64,000 nucleotides of DNA. Source: Panonychus citri. Lineage: Eukaryota > Arthropoda > Arachnida > Trombidiformes > Tetranychidae. Positions 1 to 12,622 of the stretch are shown here, in pieces. The stretch is taken from assembly GCF_014898815.1 (NCBI RefSeq), contig NW_026515547.1, forward strand, positions 496,001 to 560,000, given 5' to 3'. Positions within the stretch are counted from its first letter, which is position 1, and the number at the start of each line of letters is the position of its first letter. The position numbers and the translations under genes were made by a program. Under the pieces are notes generated by a model. The model had not been told where the DNA came from and did not search any database. It saw nothing but the letters and a program-made list of their open reading frames with translations.

Positions 1-3000
1 CCGTTATTTAGATCACCGTGAGTGGCCTTGATTATGAGCCCGCTAATCAGGGTTAGTTTAACAGCACAATTAACATAATTATTAGTACAATTAACTGTAT
101 ATTGAGATCAGAAAATTATTAAATCAAAACAAAGCTAAAAAATGAAAAATTTTCACTCTTCACCCTCAAGGGTTAAATTGTATTAATCATTGCAATCAAT
201 TTAGGACAATTTAGTAATTTTTTTAGCTTTCATTATACTGATTCTGATTTGGGGGACAATCAATGGTTACCTTAGACTTTGAAATTGATTATTGTGATTA
301 CAATTACACCACAAAATTCAAAATAGTAACAATTTAACATCAGTAAGTTTGATTGCTTTTCCTAATTTAATGTAACTGTGAACATCATTAAACACAATTA
401 ACCGAAATCAAATATTCACTACTCTTAATTGCTTTGATCATTATATGTACCGTTAATGGCTATTTAATTCAATTCTAATTATTGTATTAGTTTGATGATT
501 TAACATTTTCTCAATAAAATTAACTTACCTGAACTTGATTATGTTGAGCAATAAATTGCTGATAATTTTGATCACTTATCAGCATTTTCAGTTATCGTTG
601 AGTTATAATTGTTGGTTAGATTAGTTTTAGGTGTGATTAATTGTTATTATTATCCAAAGGGAATTAAGGTTCACTTATAATCAATAAGATCCAATTGCAT
701 GTTAATTGTAATTGTTAAGGTGAAAACATTTTCCTTGGGAGGGAATATTCAATTGGAACAGAATAACAAAAAAGTTCATTGATGCAAATTAGATCGTAAT
801 TGAGAGTTGGAAAAGTCGAACAATGAAAAAAAAAGTTACAGAGACAAAAAAATTTTTCTTTGCAGAAAAAAAAGTTAATTATGAGAATAAGATTATGGAT
901 ACAATTGATGATTAGGATTAAGATGAGATGAGTGTATTATGTTAGATAAACGGATTTCCTGTGAGGAAACTGTTACTTTTTGATGATGAAGACAAAAGAA
1001 TTGACAAAGATGATGAAGAGAAAATGAGAGTAATTTTATGCAGAAAAGATGAAGATTGAAAGTATTTTGAAAGAAGATGAGAAAAGATGATAAGAGTGAG
1101 TATCATGTGCAATATACGAATGAGAGAGAGAGAGAGAGAGGAGATGAAGCTTAATTCTCTCTATGAGATTAAATCACTTGGTTCGTTTTATTTTCCTTTG
1201 ATTAGCATTCGTGGGAGAGAAACCTTATTAACCTGTTCATTAGCACGGTTATCATGCAAAAAAGTACAGGTAGAGATCCAGGGTAATCGTAATGAAAGGT
1301 AACCTTGCGAGAGAGAGAGAGAGAGATTGAGAGAGGCAGATGGGCGACGCTGTGTATTAATCTAATGATAATGTTTCAGGCCAATAATGATAAGTCGGGA
1401 AAAAGTTTAAGCTTTGATAAACTTTTTTTCCCTTTCAAGTTGTAAGTTAATTTCCATGTTGTGATCAACATGTTAAAACTTTTTTGTCTCTTGTTGTTGT
1501 ACAACCTGAGCATCGACCCGTGGCCGTTAAGATCATCGGTGCAGAGAGAGACACACACATAGGATAAGAGTGAGAAGATGATCAATTTTCTGTGATTTTT
1601 TTTAATCATCATCTTCATCTTTTTTTTACTTACGAGATGTTATTCATCTATACAAGGGATGAAGGGATATATGAACATTACAATATTATTTTCCTATGTT
1701 TATGATTGTTTCTCATGATGATGATCCTTTTTTTTACTGACTTACATTTACTGTACATTTGGGATGATGATGATGATGATGGTCCAGGACGAAGACGACA
1801 ATTCCCATGAAAGTAAAAAACTGTGAGAAATTTTGAAAAGACACAAAATCTCATAAAACATTAGCTGATTGCTATTTAATAGTGATGCTAATCATCATCT
1901 TCATCTTTAACTTTTACGGAACAATGAAATAGAAAGTAAATGAATACAATTAGTTTAACTAATTAAATTATTCATGAAATTATTGTTTTTTACTGTCCGT
2001 TGATTTCAAGCAATTACCATCATTAACTATTTGCAAGTTTAACTAATTACACTTTGAAACATATTAGTTTCTAATCAGTTGTAATATTTGTCTTTGTTTA
2101 TTATTATCATTACAATAAAAAAACTTTTTTCACTCAAAATAATTACCATTTTTTAACCTAATCATTTGAATTGTATTAATATTTAAATTGCTACAATTAA
2201 CAGTACACACACCTTAGACACATAGAGACCTCACATAATCACAATTAAGATTATCTAATATCTCATCTATTGAAATCGTCATTGTGATGATAGTCATTTG
2301 GATTTAAACTGCTCCTTTTAATTGTAACAACAATTTGAATCCATATTTTTTTTATTAACCAACCAGAGGCTACCAGGTAAACAAAAATTTACCTGAAAAC
2401 TTTATTAGGTGTGTATCCTTATGGATTTAACAATTTATCATTATAAAAGGTTAGGCTAATGGAGGTTATGTTATCCATAGGTTGTGATTATCTCTTTGGG
2501 TTGAATATCAATAGGATTATCTTGCAAAATCCTCTGTGCCTCTGAAATTGGGATCAATCATAAAGATTATCATGATGATGATGATATTAATGGTTAATAA
2601 TCAAACCTGAAAACTGATCAATGAACTAATTTAGTTGATTAGTGTAATTTAATACATTAAAAAGTGTATCATCAAGGGTAACCCCAAATTGGTATATAAA
2701 GTGTACATATTTAAAGGTTAATGATGAAGATAATTATCTTAATCAAGAGATAGAAATTATTATTATTATTATTTTAGTAAATGAACAATTAATTGTTGGG
2801 AGTTGATTATGGTTGATCAAATTGTAATAATTATGCTCTTGTTGATTATCATTAAGAAGAAGAAGAGAGAAAAGTTGATTACGATTATTATTAATGATTA
2901 AGTAGCTGATTGTGGATCACGAAAAAATCAAATTACCTTTATCATTGATAATCAGGTAAGAAACAATTTTTTTATATGTATATTTATGGATGAAGATGAT

Positions 3001-4227
3001 GAATATGATAATGATGATTATCATTATCATTATCCATGTTAAGATATATATCTTATCATGATAACCATGATTAAAGTTTATTTGAGGTGAAAAATATTGA
3101 GAAAAATAATCAGAATCAAAATGAACAGAAAAAAAATTGAAGAGATGACAATGATTACGATGATTACCTATGATTACCTTGATGATGATGATGATGATGA
3201 TGTAGAAAAAAAAATGTCCAGTAAATTGTTAACAAACCAACAAAGCGGGTGGCCTCTTATTGTTACCTGTTATACTTTCCACCCTCTTCCCTCCTTCCCA
3301 GTTTCTCTTTCTTTCCTCTCTTTCTTTCATCCTCATCCTCATCCTCATCTTCATCTTCATCTTCATGTTGCAAAGTTATCTTAAAGGGCGAGCCCATCAT
3401 CAGCCTTATCTATTTGTGCTCTTCTCAAATGTTACCTTTCGTGTTTACCTTTTGCTGTAAATGATTATCCAAAAAACCGTAAATTCATTTTCAAAAAAAA
3501 ATATAAGAAAAAAGTTCAATGATGAGCATCGTCATGATGATCATCATCATCACCATCATAAGCTAAATAAGCTTGTGAATTGTTTGTTTTTGTGTAAAAC
3601 TTTTTTACACATTGATACATGAAGGTGAGGTCAAACCTTGAAACTTATTCTTATGATGTTTTCATAATTCATTGAGTAAATAACCTCTAACAATATGCTC
3701 AGGTAAATGTATCTTGGGGGTGGGTTGGATTCTGGAAACTTTTTCTTGGGTTGGGTTCAGGTAATAGATTAGTATCAATAGAAAAGCTCATCTTTTTTTT
3801 CTAATATTTTCGTTTCTTTTTTAATCTTATTTTCCTCATTATGCTTAATCAATTGAATTCTATTCTATTTTTACTCAATTATTTACTTTTTTTAATCATG
3901 GAAATTATCTAATTTTAGAAATTGATTATTCGATTATTAGTAATTCTCACCGCTAGAAGGAAGCACATTACAATGAACTCGAAATTTTTTTCACAAAAAC
4001 AAAAAGTTTTAACCTTTGATTGTTTTCGCGATTTGTATTATTAACCTTGATTATTATGGAAAAGGGAATCAATCGGTCTCATGAGAAAACTATTAGAGAT
4101 CAATTAAATCATTAAATAACAATCAATTCCAATCCTCGTGGATAATATTTAATGTAATTATGTGAGAGGCAAATGGTTTAGATGATTAAATTTACCAGGA
4201 AGTTTTCACTTTGTTTCCTGAATCGAA
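1..4227. other. AT-rich non-coding stretch with simple repeats
   Basis: No exon can be supported here. Open frames are short, of low complexity and without a recognisable domain. Visible structure is limited to GA runs near 1119-1140 and 1306-1326, GAT/ATG triplet runs near 1764-1782 and 3180-3201, and a CTCATC-type run near 3328-3366. It may be intergenic DNA or intron of a gene outside the window. Confidence 0.6.
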
Positions 4228-5846
4228 ATGGCCTCAATAAGTTCACTGCCTGACCATTCGAGTAACTTTTTCTCGTTGATCAGGCCACTTTTCGGTCTAC
4301 CGAGATTTAGTAATTTACAAGATGAAACTGTTATCCCGTCACTGGAATTATTTGAGAAAGTGACCAGAGTATTCCAAATGACCAATTATGGTTTCTGTTA
4401 TAATATAAGTGAAATCGATCAGCGAACAGATCAAAAGTACAATTGGTACAATAATTGTATTCGATTAGCTACTCTTGTGATATTTGGAAGAATTGTTGTT
4501 CTAATCAATATAACTAATGTTGATTTACTAATCGTTTTGGGCGATCCGTTACTTGGAGTTAAGGATAAGGTTCCAATCTATTGGCTGTTGATTTATTCAT
4601 TGGTTATTCTTGGACTTTTCAAAGAATTGACCCTCTGGATGGAATCGAAAGGTCAACTAACAATCATGAGTATCGGTGTTTTTGAAAAGATAAAAATATT
4701 CGGTTTCAGGTCAAGTGTATTGGAAATGGATCCTGTTAATTGTTACAAATTTCGATGGCAAATCAATTTGATTGTCGTCATTTTCAATCGATTCATCTTA
4801 ATCCATACACCATTTATCTTTATCATAATTAACACATTTCTTATAACTAATCCTCATTTCCGATATGATCTAGTTTACACTTTCTCTGGACTTTTATGGT
4901 CACTGATTCTTAGCTTCTCACTGGTCAATATTTTGACCTCTGCATATCTATTTGCAGGGTATCTTTTTATAGTGATAATCTATTATTTAGGACAGTTCAG
5001 GTCATTAGTTTCGAGAGTTGAAATCGATTCGATTCAAGTTGAAACCTCAAATATGTCCATCAATAGGAAGAAAATGAAATTCAATCTAGTTATCATGGAA
5101 GTGATCAAATTTCTCAATGAAATTGATTATCACATTAATAATATTCGATACGTTGTATTGTTCATGTTTCTTTTATTTACATTCAGTGGGGATTCATTTT
5201 TTTTCCTTGGATTTTTCGTTCGAATCCATTCAAAAATCGTTGCAACCATGTTTACTATCGTTGGATTGAGTATAATTAATATAAATGGTTTGTCAATCAT
5301 CGTTAGTGCTCTCGCCATGGAAATGGTTCGTAGTTAAATTGTACGTAAAGATGAATACAATTATCCTTTTCTTTTCCAATCAGAGGGAGAAGTTACGACG
5401 AGGATTACATAGACTCTGTCTGAGGCAAACGTTCAGATTGACCTCGAGTTTAAAGGTTCGTAAAGATACAAAGCGAACGGCCGAAATGGTTCATGATTTT
5501 CGGTTTGTAACCTGGCTTAGGTCGATTCGTTAGTTGGCTCACCTAACGATTAATTAATTCTCGCATTAATAGAATAAGTTTGGGAAATTTTTTTCTATTC
5601 GATTTTTTTTTCTTTAGCTTCTTGAGATTTTTGATCGAACCTTAGGTCACTTTAAGGGAATAAAGGCTGGAGATGCATTTATATTCGACAAGAAGTTATT
5701 CGTTATTGTGAGTATATAATTTTTCCAGAAAACTTCGAACTATCTAATTACATTTTATGTTCTTATTCCAGTTTATTATGGAAAATGCATCAACATTAAT
5801 GCTTTTTGCATGTAACGCGCAATCATTGATCGGTCGATCGCACTAA
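4228..5846 (+). CDS. Gustatory-receptor-like seven-transmembrane chemoreceptor, four exons
   Basis: Predicted arthropod gustatory-receptor-type chemoreceptor of the plasma membrane. I assemble it as exons 4228-5325, 5384-5455, 5618-5707 and 5772-5846, all joined in phase 0 (about 444 aa, normal for the family). Exon 1 carries six hydrophobic segments separated by charged loops. Exon 2 (REKLRRGLHR...) is the basic intracellular loop. Exons 3 and 4 (GIKAGDAFIF... and ENASTLMLFACN...) make the seventh helix and short C terminus. Donors of introns 1 and 2 are both the unusual GTTCGT; intron 3 uses GTGAGT. Introns are 58, 162 and 64 bp. The classical insect TYhhhhhQF signature of helix 7 is absent, replaced by TLMLFACNAQ, as expected of a divergent chelicerate lineage. 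The start is the first ATG before an uninterrupted hydrophilic N terminus. The ligand cannot be inferred. The 7TM call is strong; the exon ends are inferred by eye. Confidence 0.82.
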
Positions 5847-8369
5847 CGATGGGATTAAAGTTCATCGATTAGAACGAAAATGTAAATTCTGACTCAAATT
5901 TCTCCCATGTATAAGTAAAACTATTATCGAATCTTAATGTTACCATGACTTAAGTGTTTCCACAATTCTGAGGCCATTTTTTTATATTCATTAATCAAGA
6001 TTCTCAAATTCATGGTAAATTCATCGATATTTTCAATGAAATTGTCATAATTAAAATGGATCAGTAATTGGTCGATAAAATTGAGACAATAATTGGGATT
6101 TAAAGTGATCGATTTATTTAAATAGTGAGGTTTTGTTGAGAGAGATTAATTATACTATTCTTGCTTTAAATGAGAATAAGCAAAAATGTGATGAAGGAAA
6201 GAAAAAGGATTTGATCAGAACCAAAGAGATTAACATGATCAAAGTAAATTAACATCACAGTTAATCCTAATTAAAAAAAGGAGAGAGAAAGAGAGAGAGA
6301 GTGTGTGTGTGTTTAAATACAATTATAATCACAATGAGATGAGATGTAATAGAGAGATGAAGATAAAGGTGATGGCGATGATGAAAAAAAATCCATTGGC
6401 ATTAACATATTGAGCGGAATGTGAATTTGCAATTGTTGTTGAATTAATGCTCAATGATTGAGAGATATTGATGCATGAATTGTTTGATTTTTTTTTTGGA
6501 GTTTGTTGATTGTTGGTTTTTTTTACTTAGGTAAAGAGCATAGGGATGAGGGAGAGAAGAAGCAGAAGAGGAGTGATGGAGATAAGTGTGATTAAGTAAG
6601 CAAGTGAGTGAGGGAAAATTTGACCGGAGTGAATATTGTCATTGACTTAATATCCGTCAAAATTAAATTACGATGCTAATTCGTATCAATCAACAACAAT
6701 AACGATTACATCATGTTTACAGTGTGTTTACAGGTTGATGAAATGATGTTTTCGCTGTTGATTACAGGAGAGAGTGAGAGAAAGTGAATCATGATGAAAA
6801 AATCACAAAAAAAGTTGAAAAAAGTAATGATAATGAAGATGATGATGGTGATGATCTAGATACATGGTAGTAGCTGATGGAGGAAAAACAAATTGTAAAC
6901 TTTTATACTTGAGTGTTTATGATTAAGTGTAACACAATTTACACCAAATCCATTAATTCATCTTTTCTTTTATCTCTGAGTGAGTTGTTTGACTTGAAAA
7001 GGTAAAATTTTGTTAATTGTTGTTTAGTTTAACTATCACACTCCTTCTTTAGTCATTAAATATTGAGTTGGGAAAAAAAGAAATGATTTAAATGTAACAA
7101 TCAGTGTACACATCAAGAAAAAAACACACTCACACAAATTCATCGACATTACTCAAGTTTTAGTAAGTCTTAAATATATATAAAGGTGAGTAGGATGATG
7201 ATTGTGTTGATTGTGATAATATACAAACAGTATGAGAGGTGATAAAAGGATAGGAATAAAGATAATAAGAGAGAGAGAGAGACTTGAAGGAGTACATTTT
7301 AAATAATTTCTTGTTGTTGTTGTTGAAGGATGTTGATGATCATTTATATGTTGTCAATATGGAGACACAATCCCATTGCAAATCCCTTTTCAAGGTTATA
7401 CTGGTTGATGGTTTGAATGTGACTTGTTCGGGTTCTTTAAATTGTTGTTATTGAGAAATCAGCTGATGTTTGTTTGCATGATGATGATGGTGCTTGATGA
7501 ACATATTTTTTTGTTGGTTTTTTTTGTTTGTGTTAAGTTATGAATGGTTGGAATAAAATAACTGGATGAATGTGTGTATGGGCTGGTTGATTCCATTGAT
7601 TATATTCAGATATATATATTTTTCAGTGTTTGATTTGATGATGGAAGATGATTTTCATGTATTTTGATTAATTGTTTAAATAATAATAAGGTGAGTGAAT
7701 TATTTTTGTGTTTATATTTGTTGTTTTTGTAGATCAGGTTCATTGTGTTTCGGGTGTTTCGATGTATAAGCAGTTTTTTTATTCTTTTTCCTCTCTTTTG
7801 AATTGTGTTTGTTTATGTTTCATGATAAATGATAAATGTTGATGAAAAGTTGGTTAAAGATGGCGAAAAGTTTTTCATTGATGAAAATGGCGATAATGTT
7901 TTACTTAAAGTAAGACTTGGACAGAAATGGTGGGTCAAGCGAGCGATTGATTTCATTTGCAGTTGAACATCACGAATCATGAATGAGATGCTTTTGCAAT
8001 TTGGTACGGAAACTGCAGAATTGAAAATATGAATCGATTGATAAATCGAGACCAAAAACCAAGAGCGACTCGAGATTTATCAACAAAACTTAGCACGAAG
8101 ATGTTGGCGTTTAAACAACATCAACAGAAGATGAAATAATTAAGACCACTCTTAAATAGAGCTGCGTTGGTGACAAACAGTGAGAGAGAGAGAGAGTAAA
8201 TGATTTAGCAAATAACTGTAAAGGCAAGTGAACAGTTTTGAAGAAACCATCTTGTCAACCGCATCTATTTAAATGATGATAATATCATTCTAAATGGTGA
8301 AATAGGAAGACCATTGAGATAATGATATTTTGTCATCTCTGTTGTGTGTCTCTGATTGTTTTGAGTGTT
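5847..8369. other. Intergenic AT-rich region between chemoreceptor and ULK
   Basis: No multi-exon gene could be assembled. It contains GA/GT microsatellites (about 6285-6312, 7268-7282, 8181-8196), ATG/GAT-rich stretches and a few A/T homopolymers. One short open frame at 7829-7966 (+) has coding-like composition and is listed as a finding only. The part next to 8370 probably holds the 3' UTR of the kinase gene. Confidence 0.5.
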
Positions 8370-9143
8370 TTATGGGGAAGATAATGTGTCCATTGGGATG
8401 ACATAGCCTTCTCGATGGAGGTGGAACAGTCTCTTCTCAACAGCGTCCTTATAACGCCTTAGGAGACCCTTATCATCGCCAACGATAATCTGCTGAGATA
8501 AACTGTGTAATAGGATTTGTGCTGTTTGGTATTTCCGTAGACACTGAAAGTAGATGAAATAAATGAATTAATTAAACTGTCAGATAATCAAATTGTTTCC
8601 AATTAGAAGTAGTTAATTTGTTTGGTAAAAACAGTTACATAGACAAAAAACAGAAACAAAACGGATGAAATAATATAAACACTAAATGAACTGATCAACA
8701 AGGAAGAGGAAGAAAGCAAAGAAATCTGATACAAATTGTAATAGAGAAACAAAAAGCTGAAAGATTAACTAGATAATTGGATTGAGATAATATTTTTGTT
8801 CTGTTATTCGGTTAATGTATTAATTTAATGAGACGATTCTTACCACTTCCATGTCTCCAATTAGCTCTTCGGTGGCTGCAGATTTAGCCATTTGAATAGC
8901 GTGATCGTAAATTAATCTATCAGCTGAAATATTATCCAAATCTCGTTGCTTCATGGATACTATTAGTGCATCCTGAGTTAGAACTTTGCAATTTTCAAGG
9001 CATTCGTTAAAGATTGATTTCAAGGTTGCGAGAACTGTTTAAAACAATCGAGTTGGAGAGCACGAAGATGGAGAGAGAAAAAAAAGAGTAAGAAATCAAT
9101 TAGTAAATTGTGTAAACAAGCAAAGCGAATCAGGAGGTGGAAG

Positions 9144-9198
<55 letters not shown>

Positions 9199-9420
9199 GA
9201 GAAAAATTAGAGATAATAAGAAGGAAAAAGGAGGAGATACTGGTTGAGAAAGAGAGTGGAAGATAGCATCGAACGCGAAGGTTGAATGATAAAAAAGTAA
9301 AATATTCTTATGACTGTATGTCAACAGCGATTAAGCCAAATAAATCAAGCCAAAAATCACGAATATTGAGAAAGAGGGAGATAGAAAAAGCGGAGAGTAG
9401 AGAAAGGAGAAAAAGAGAGC

Positions 9421-9458
<38 letters not shown>

Positions 9459-11744
9459 AGGATAGATAATTATGTGCGAAGGGTATAAAGATTTAACCTT
9501 GTCGAACTGAAGACGATGGCTTGAGCCTTCCAGAGGTAATTTCAGTCCTTGAAAGTTGTAAAGCAGATGAAACAAATTGTAAGGCTCGAACATAGAGAAC
9601 AAGTTTCTCTGCTTGCCGCTGGCTTGGTGGTGTTATCTGAGTGGTAAGAGAAGAGAAAACTATTATCATTATCTTTGGGATAAAATATGAAAATAGAAAA
9701 ATTGAAAATAATTTTTGTGAATCAATGATTTACCTCTGGAACTGAGCTTTCAATCAATAGATTCAAAGTATTTTCCCGATGTTCAGCTAAACGCATGACG
9801 CATTCAACCAAAGTTACGACGAAATTTAATCGAGCCAAAGTTTCATTATGATCTTTATCGAGTAAGGTTTCCTCGGGTAGTTCGGGTGCATCGAATCGAA
9901 GACCTTCAATAAATCGAGGTGATGCGTCAATTGAATTTCGATTAGTTAATTGAGGGCAAATCGGACAGATACAATGAGACCCTATTGTTGATCCAGAGGG
10001 ATGATTGTGACGTTGTAATGCGTTGGAACTATTTAATCGATATTCGTTAAATAGGAAAGTGGCCTTATGACCACTTGTATTAGAAGCGAAGCCAAAATGA
10101 TTTGGATGGAAGGTGTGAGGATTATGATGGTGGTAGGGATGGGGATGACCTCGAGTTGATTTATCGCCATGAGAATTGTCGTGGAAGTTAAATTTCATTG
10201 GAGATGAGTTACACCGAGAAACAAGAGCGTTACTTGCTACTTGTTGGGGATGCGGATAATGATGGTGAGAATGGTGGACAAATGGCCTATGATGATGGTC
10301 AGGTGAACATAGACCAGGGATGTATGTTAACTCTGTGGCACCTTGAAGACCTTGAAGGTGAAGAGGCGGTGTTATTTGTCTCATTAAAGGTGAGGCTAAA
10401 CAATTGGATGCATTGAGAATTGGGGCAGAGCACCGACGATTAGATCCAGAGAATGAACCACCAGAGGCTAATCCTGGTGGTGTACCAATGATAAATTGTA
10501 CTGCTGGAGGTGATAATTGACTAATATCGGCGACAAACCGATTACTTGCATTTGAACTTCCCTCACTTCCTCCAGATGAATTGGAGTCCGTTTGTGGGCC
10601 AGATTTGTCATTAGATGAACCAGGTAACAGTTTCTGTTTATCCGATGAGGTTGATTCACCTTTGTCACTTTGATTTGGATTACTATTTGCTGTCGTACTT
10701 GCCCATGGAAGATCAGATCCACCGTCAGATGTAACAGTTCCCGAAGATCTATCAATTGATAGGTCACTTTTACGAATACGATCATAAACATTTTTATGAT
10801 TTGGAACTGGACTACTTGGTTTAAAGTGATTAACAAACGTTTTCAAATCAACTGAAGTACCTGCTTGATCACTTTCGGATGAGGATGGGTACGATTTGGG
10901 TGATGAGATGAGTTTAGATGAACTTCGAGATGATGGTAAAGGTTTACCATCTTTTGTCATGAAAGGTACAACAACGAAATCATCAACCTCTTCCGGATCA
11001 TCGTTACTCGATGCTGGAGATGAAGATTGAGGTTCAGATTTAACGGGAGATCCAAGATCACGAGGTGATCTTAAAGGTGGAGTACCAAAACCACCAGTAC
11101 CTGTCGGGGTTGTACCAGTTGGAGTTGTTATTGGAGATGTTGCCGTTGGACTGGCAAATGGATACCTAGCGGGGAAAGATTCCGCTCGAACATTGTGAAC
11201 TTGACGATTGGTGGAATGTCTAATAAACTCGTGATTGAAAAATTTGTCGAAATTCATTCGAGTAGTTGGATCACGGACAAGAAGTCCATTGAGAAGATCT
11301 GTCAAAGGTCTAGATGTACCAAGTGGTATTCTGAGTAACATGATGAAAGAAAAGAGAGAGAGAGAGAAAAAACAAACAAATGATTATTGTTCAGTTGCTT
11401 TCCTTATTATCAACATCAACATCGTCATAGTCATCTACAAATAGTGACAATATTAAAAGAGGATCATAACAACAACAACAACAAAGATATAAATCAAAGT
11501 ATCACGCAATTTTCATCATCATTAATAATTGTTACAAATAATCAAAACAAAAATGAAATGCGACATAATCTCATGATTAAACAATCGGTTATCTCATTAT
11601 CAAGCCTTCTCTTGTTCCTTTGGTAATACACTTTATATTTTTCTTTTTCTTTTTCTCTAACATTAACTTTCTCTTTGTCTTCCTGTTTTACTTGGACTTT
11701 CTTTCTCTCTATTTTTCTATTTAGAGATTTTTCTTTCTCCCAAA

Positions 11745-11789
<45 letters not shown>

Positions 11790-12622
11790 AAAGGAAGAAA
11801 ATACAACAACAATGGCGAAGTGAAACTCGTTAGTAACAAGAAGAACACTGAAAACTAATATAAGCAAGAAAAAGAGCAAATTACTTGTATCACTTACTTG
11901 GGAGCTAAGTTGACATTTTTCTCGTAGAAATGTTTCAATGCTGGAGGCGAATGAGCATTGAAAGGAGCCTTTCCGGTTAAACATTGGAAAACAATGGTTC
12001 CAATGCTCCATAGATCAGCTTTGGCATCATATTGAAGAGACATTATAACCTCTGGTGCCATGTACATGGGGGATCCACAAAGAGTTGCAGCCATTGAACC
12101 TTCAACAAGAAAACGAGCAAATCCAAAATCAGCGATTTTAAGAGTAATCTCACGAGGACGTGGATTAGGATCCTTGGAACAGAGAAGAATATTTTGTGGT
12201 TTAAGGTCACGATGAACGATCCCTTTGAGGTAAAGAGCCTTCATGGCTTCGGCAATTTGTTTAAGAAAAAATTTTATCGTATCTTCTGAAAGTGTTCCTT
12301 GGGTATGAAGATAATCAGCTAAATCGGATCGATTACAATATTCCATAACCAGGTAAACATGATCAGCGGTCTCTTTATATCCAAGTAATGAGACCACATT
12401 CTCATGGTGTAATTGTGTCAACTCTTTAAGAATTGATATCTCTTTACCAAGAAGACTTTGGCTTTTAGCTAAATTTTTTTTGGCAATTGTTTTAATGGCC
12501 ACAGGCAAATCTTTGGTTTTATTGTGCTTGCCCTTATAGACAACGGCGAAAGCCCCATGTCCAATGAGATCACTTGTAAGATAACTGTATTCACCAACTT
12601 GAACTGTTGTTTCTTTAGCCAT
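8370..12622 (-). CDS. Atg1: ULK1/2-Atg1 autophagy-initiating Ser/Thr kinase
   Basis: Orthologue of Atg1/ULK1/2, the kinase that starts autophagosome formation with Atg13 and FIP200/Atg17. Exons on the minus strand: 12622-11898, 11330-9734, 9636-9498, 9034-8844, 8543-8370, giving about 941 aa. All junctions keep frame and are GT-AG. The N-terminal kinase domain has the glycine loop GHGAFAVV at residue 21, VAIK lysine 44, HRD 137-139, DFG 165-167 and SPMYMAPE. The exon 1/2 junction falls in the family-conserved NLAPK/IPLGTS stretch. The middle (about residues 290-690) is Ser/Pro-rich with a His-rich block, typical disordered ULK linker. The C-terminal exons (RQAEKLVLYVRALQFVSSAL, then VLATLKSIFNECLE, then CLRKYQTAQILLHSLSQQ) match the C-terminal MIT-type (EAT) domain that binds Atg13. 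Length is between fly Atg1 (about 855) and human ULK1 (1050). Introns contain long GA microsatellites. Confidence is high for identity and good for exon ends. Confidence 0.93.
9146..9456. repeat. Two GA microsatellites in ULK intron 3
   Basis: Long uninterrupted (GA)n runs at about 9146-9197 and 9423-9455 lie inside the intron between ULK exons 3 and 4. A third long run at about 11745-11786 lies in intron 1. Seen directly. On the minus (sense) strand they read as CT-rich tracts. Confidence 0.95.

Noticed and set aside
9130..9602. Minus-strand frames encoding Ser-Leu repeats
   Set aside because: They translate GA microsatellites in ULK intron 3; only 9498-9636 is real exon, and in another frame.
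10198..10836. Frames overlapping ULK exon 2 on both strands
   Set aside because: Shadows of the disordered His/Ser-rich linker of the kinase, which is supported by conserved exons on both sides.
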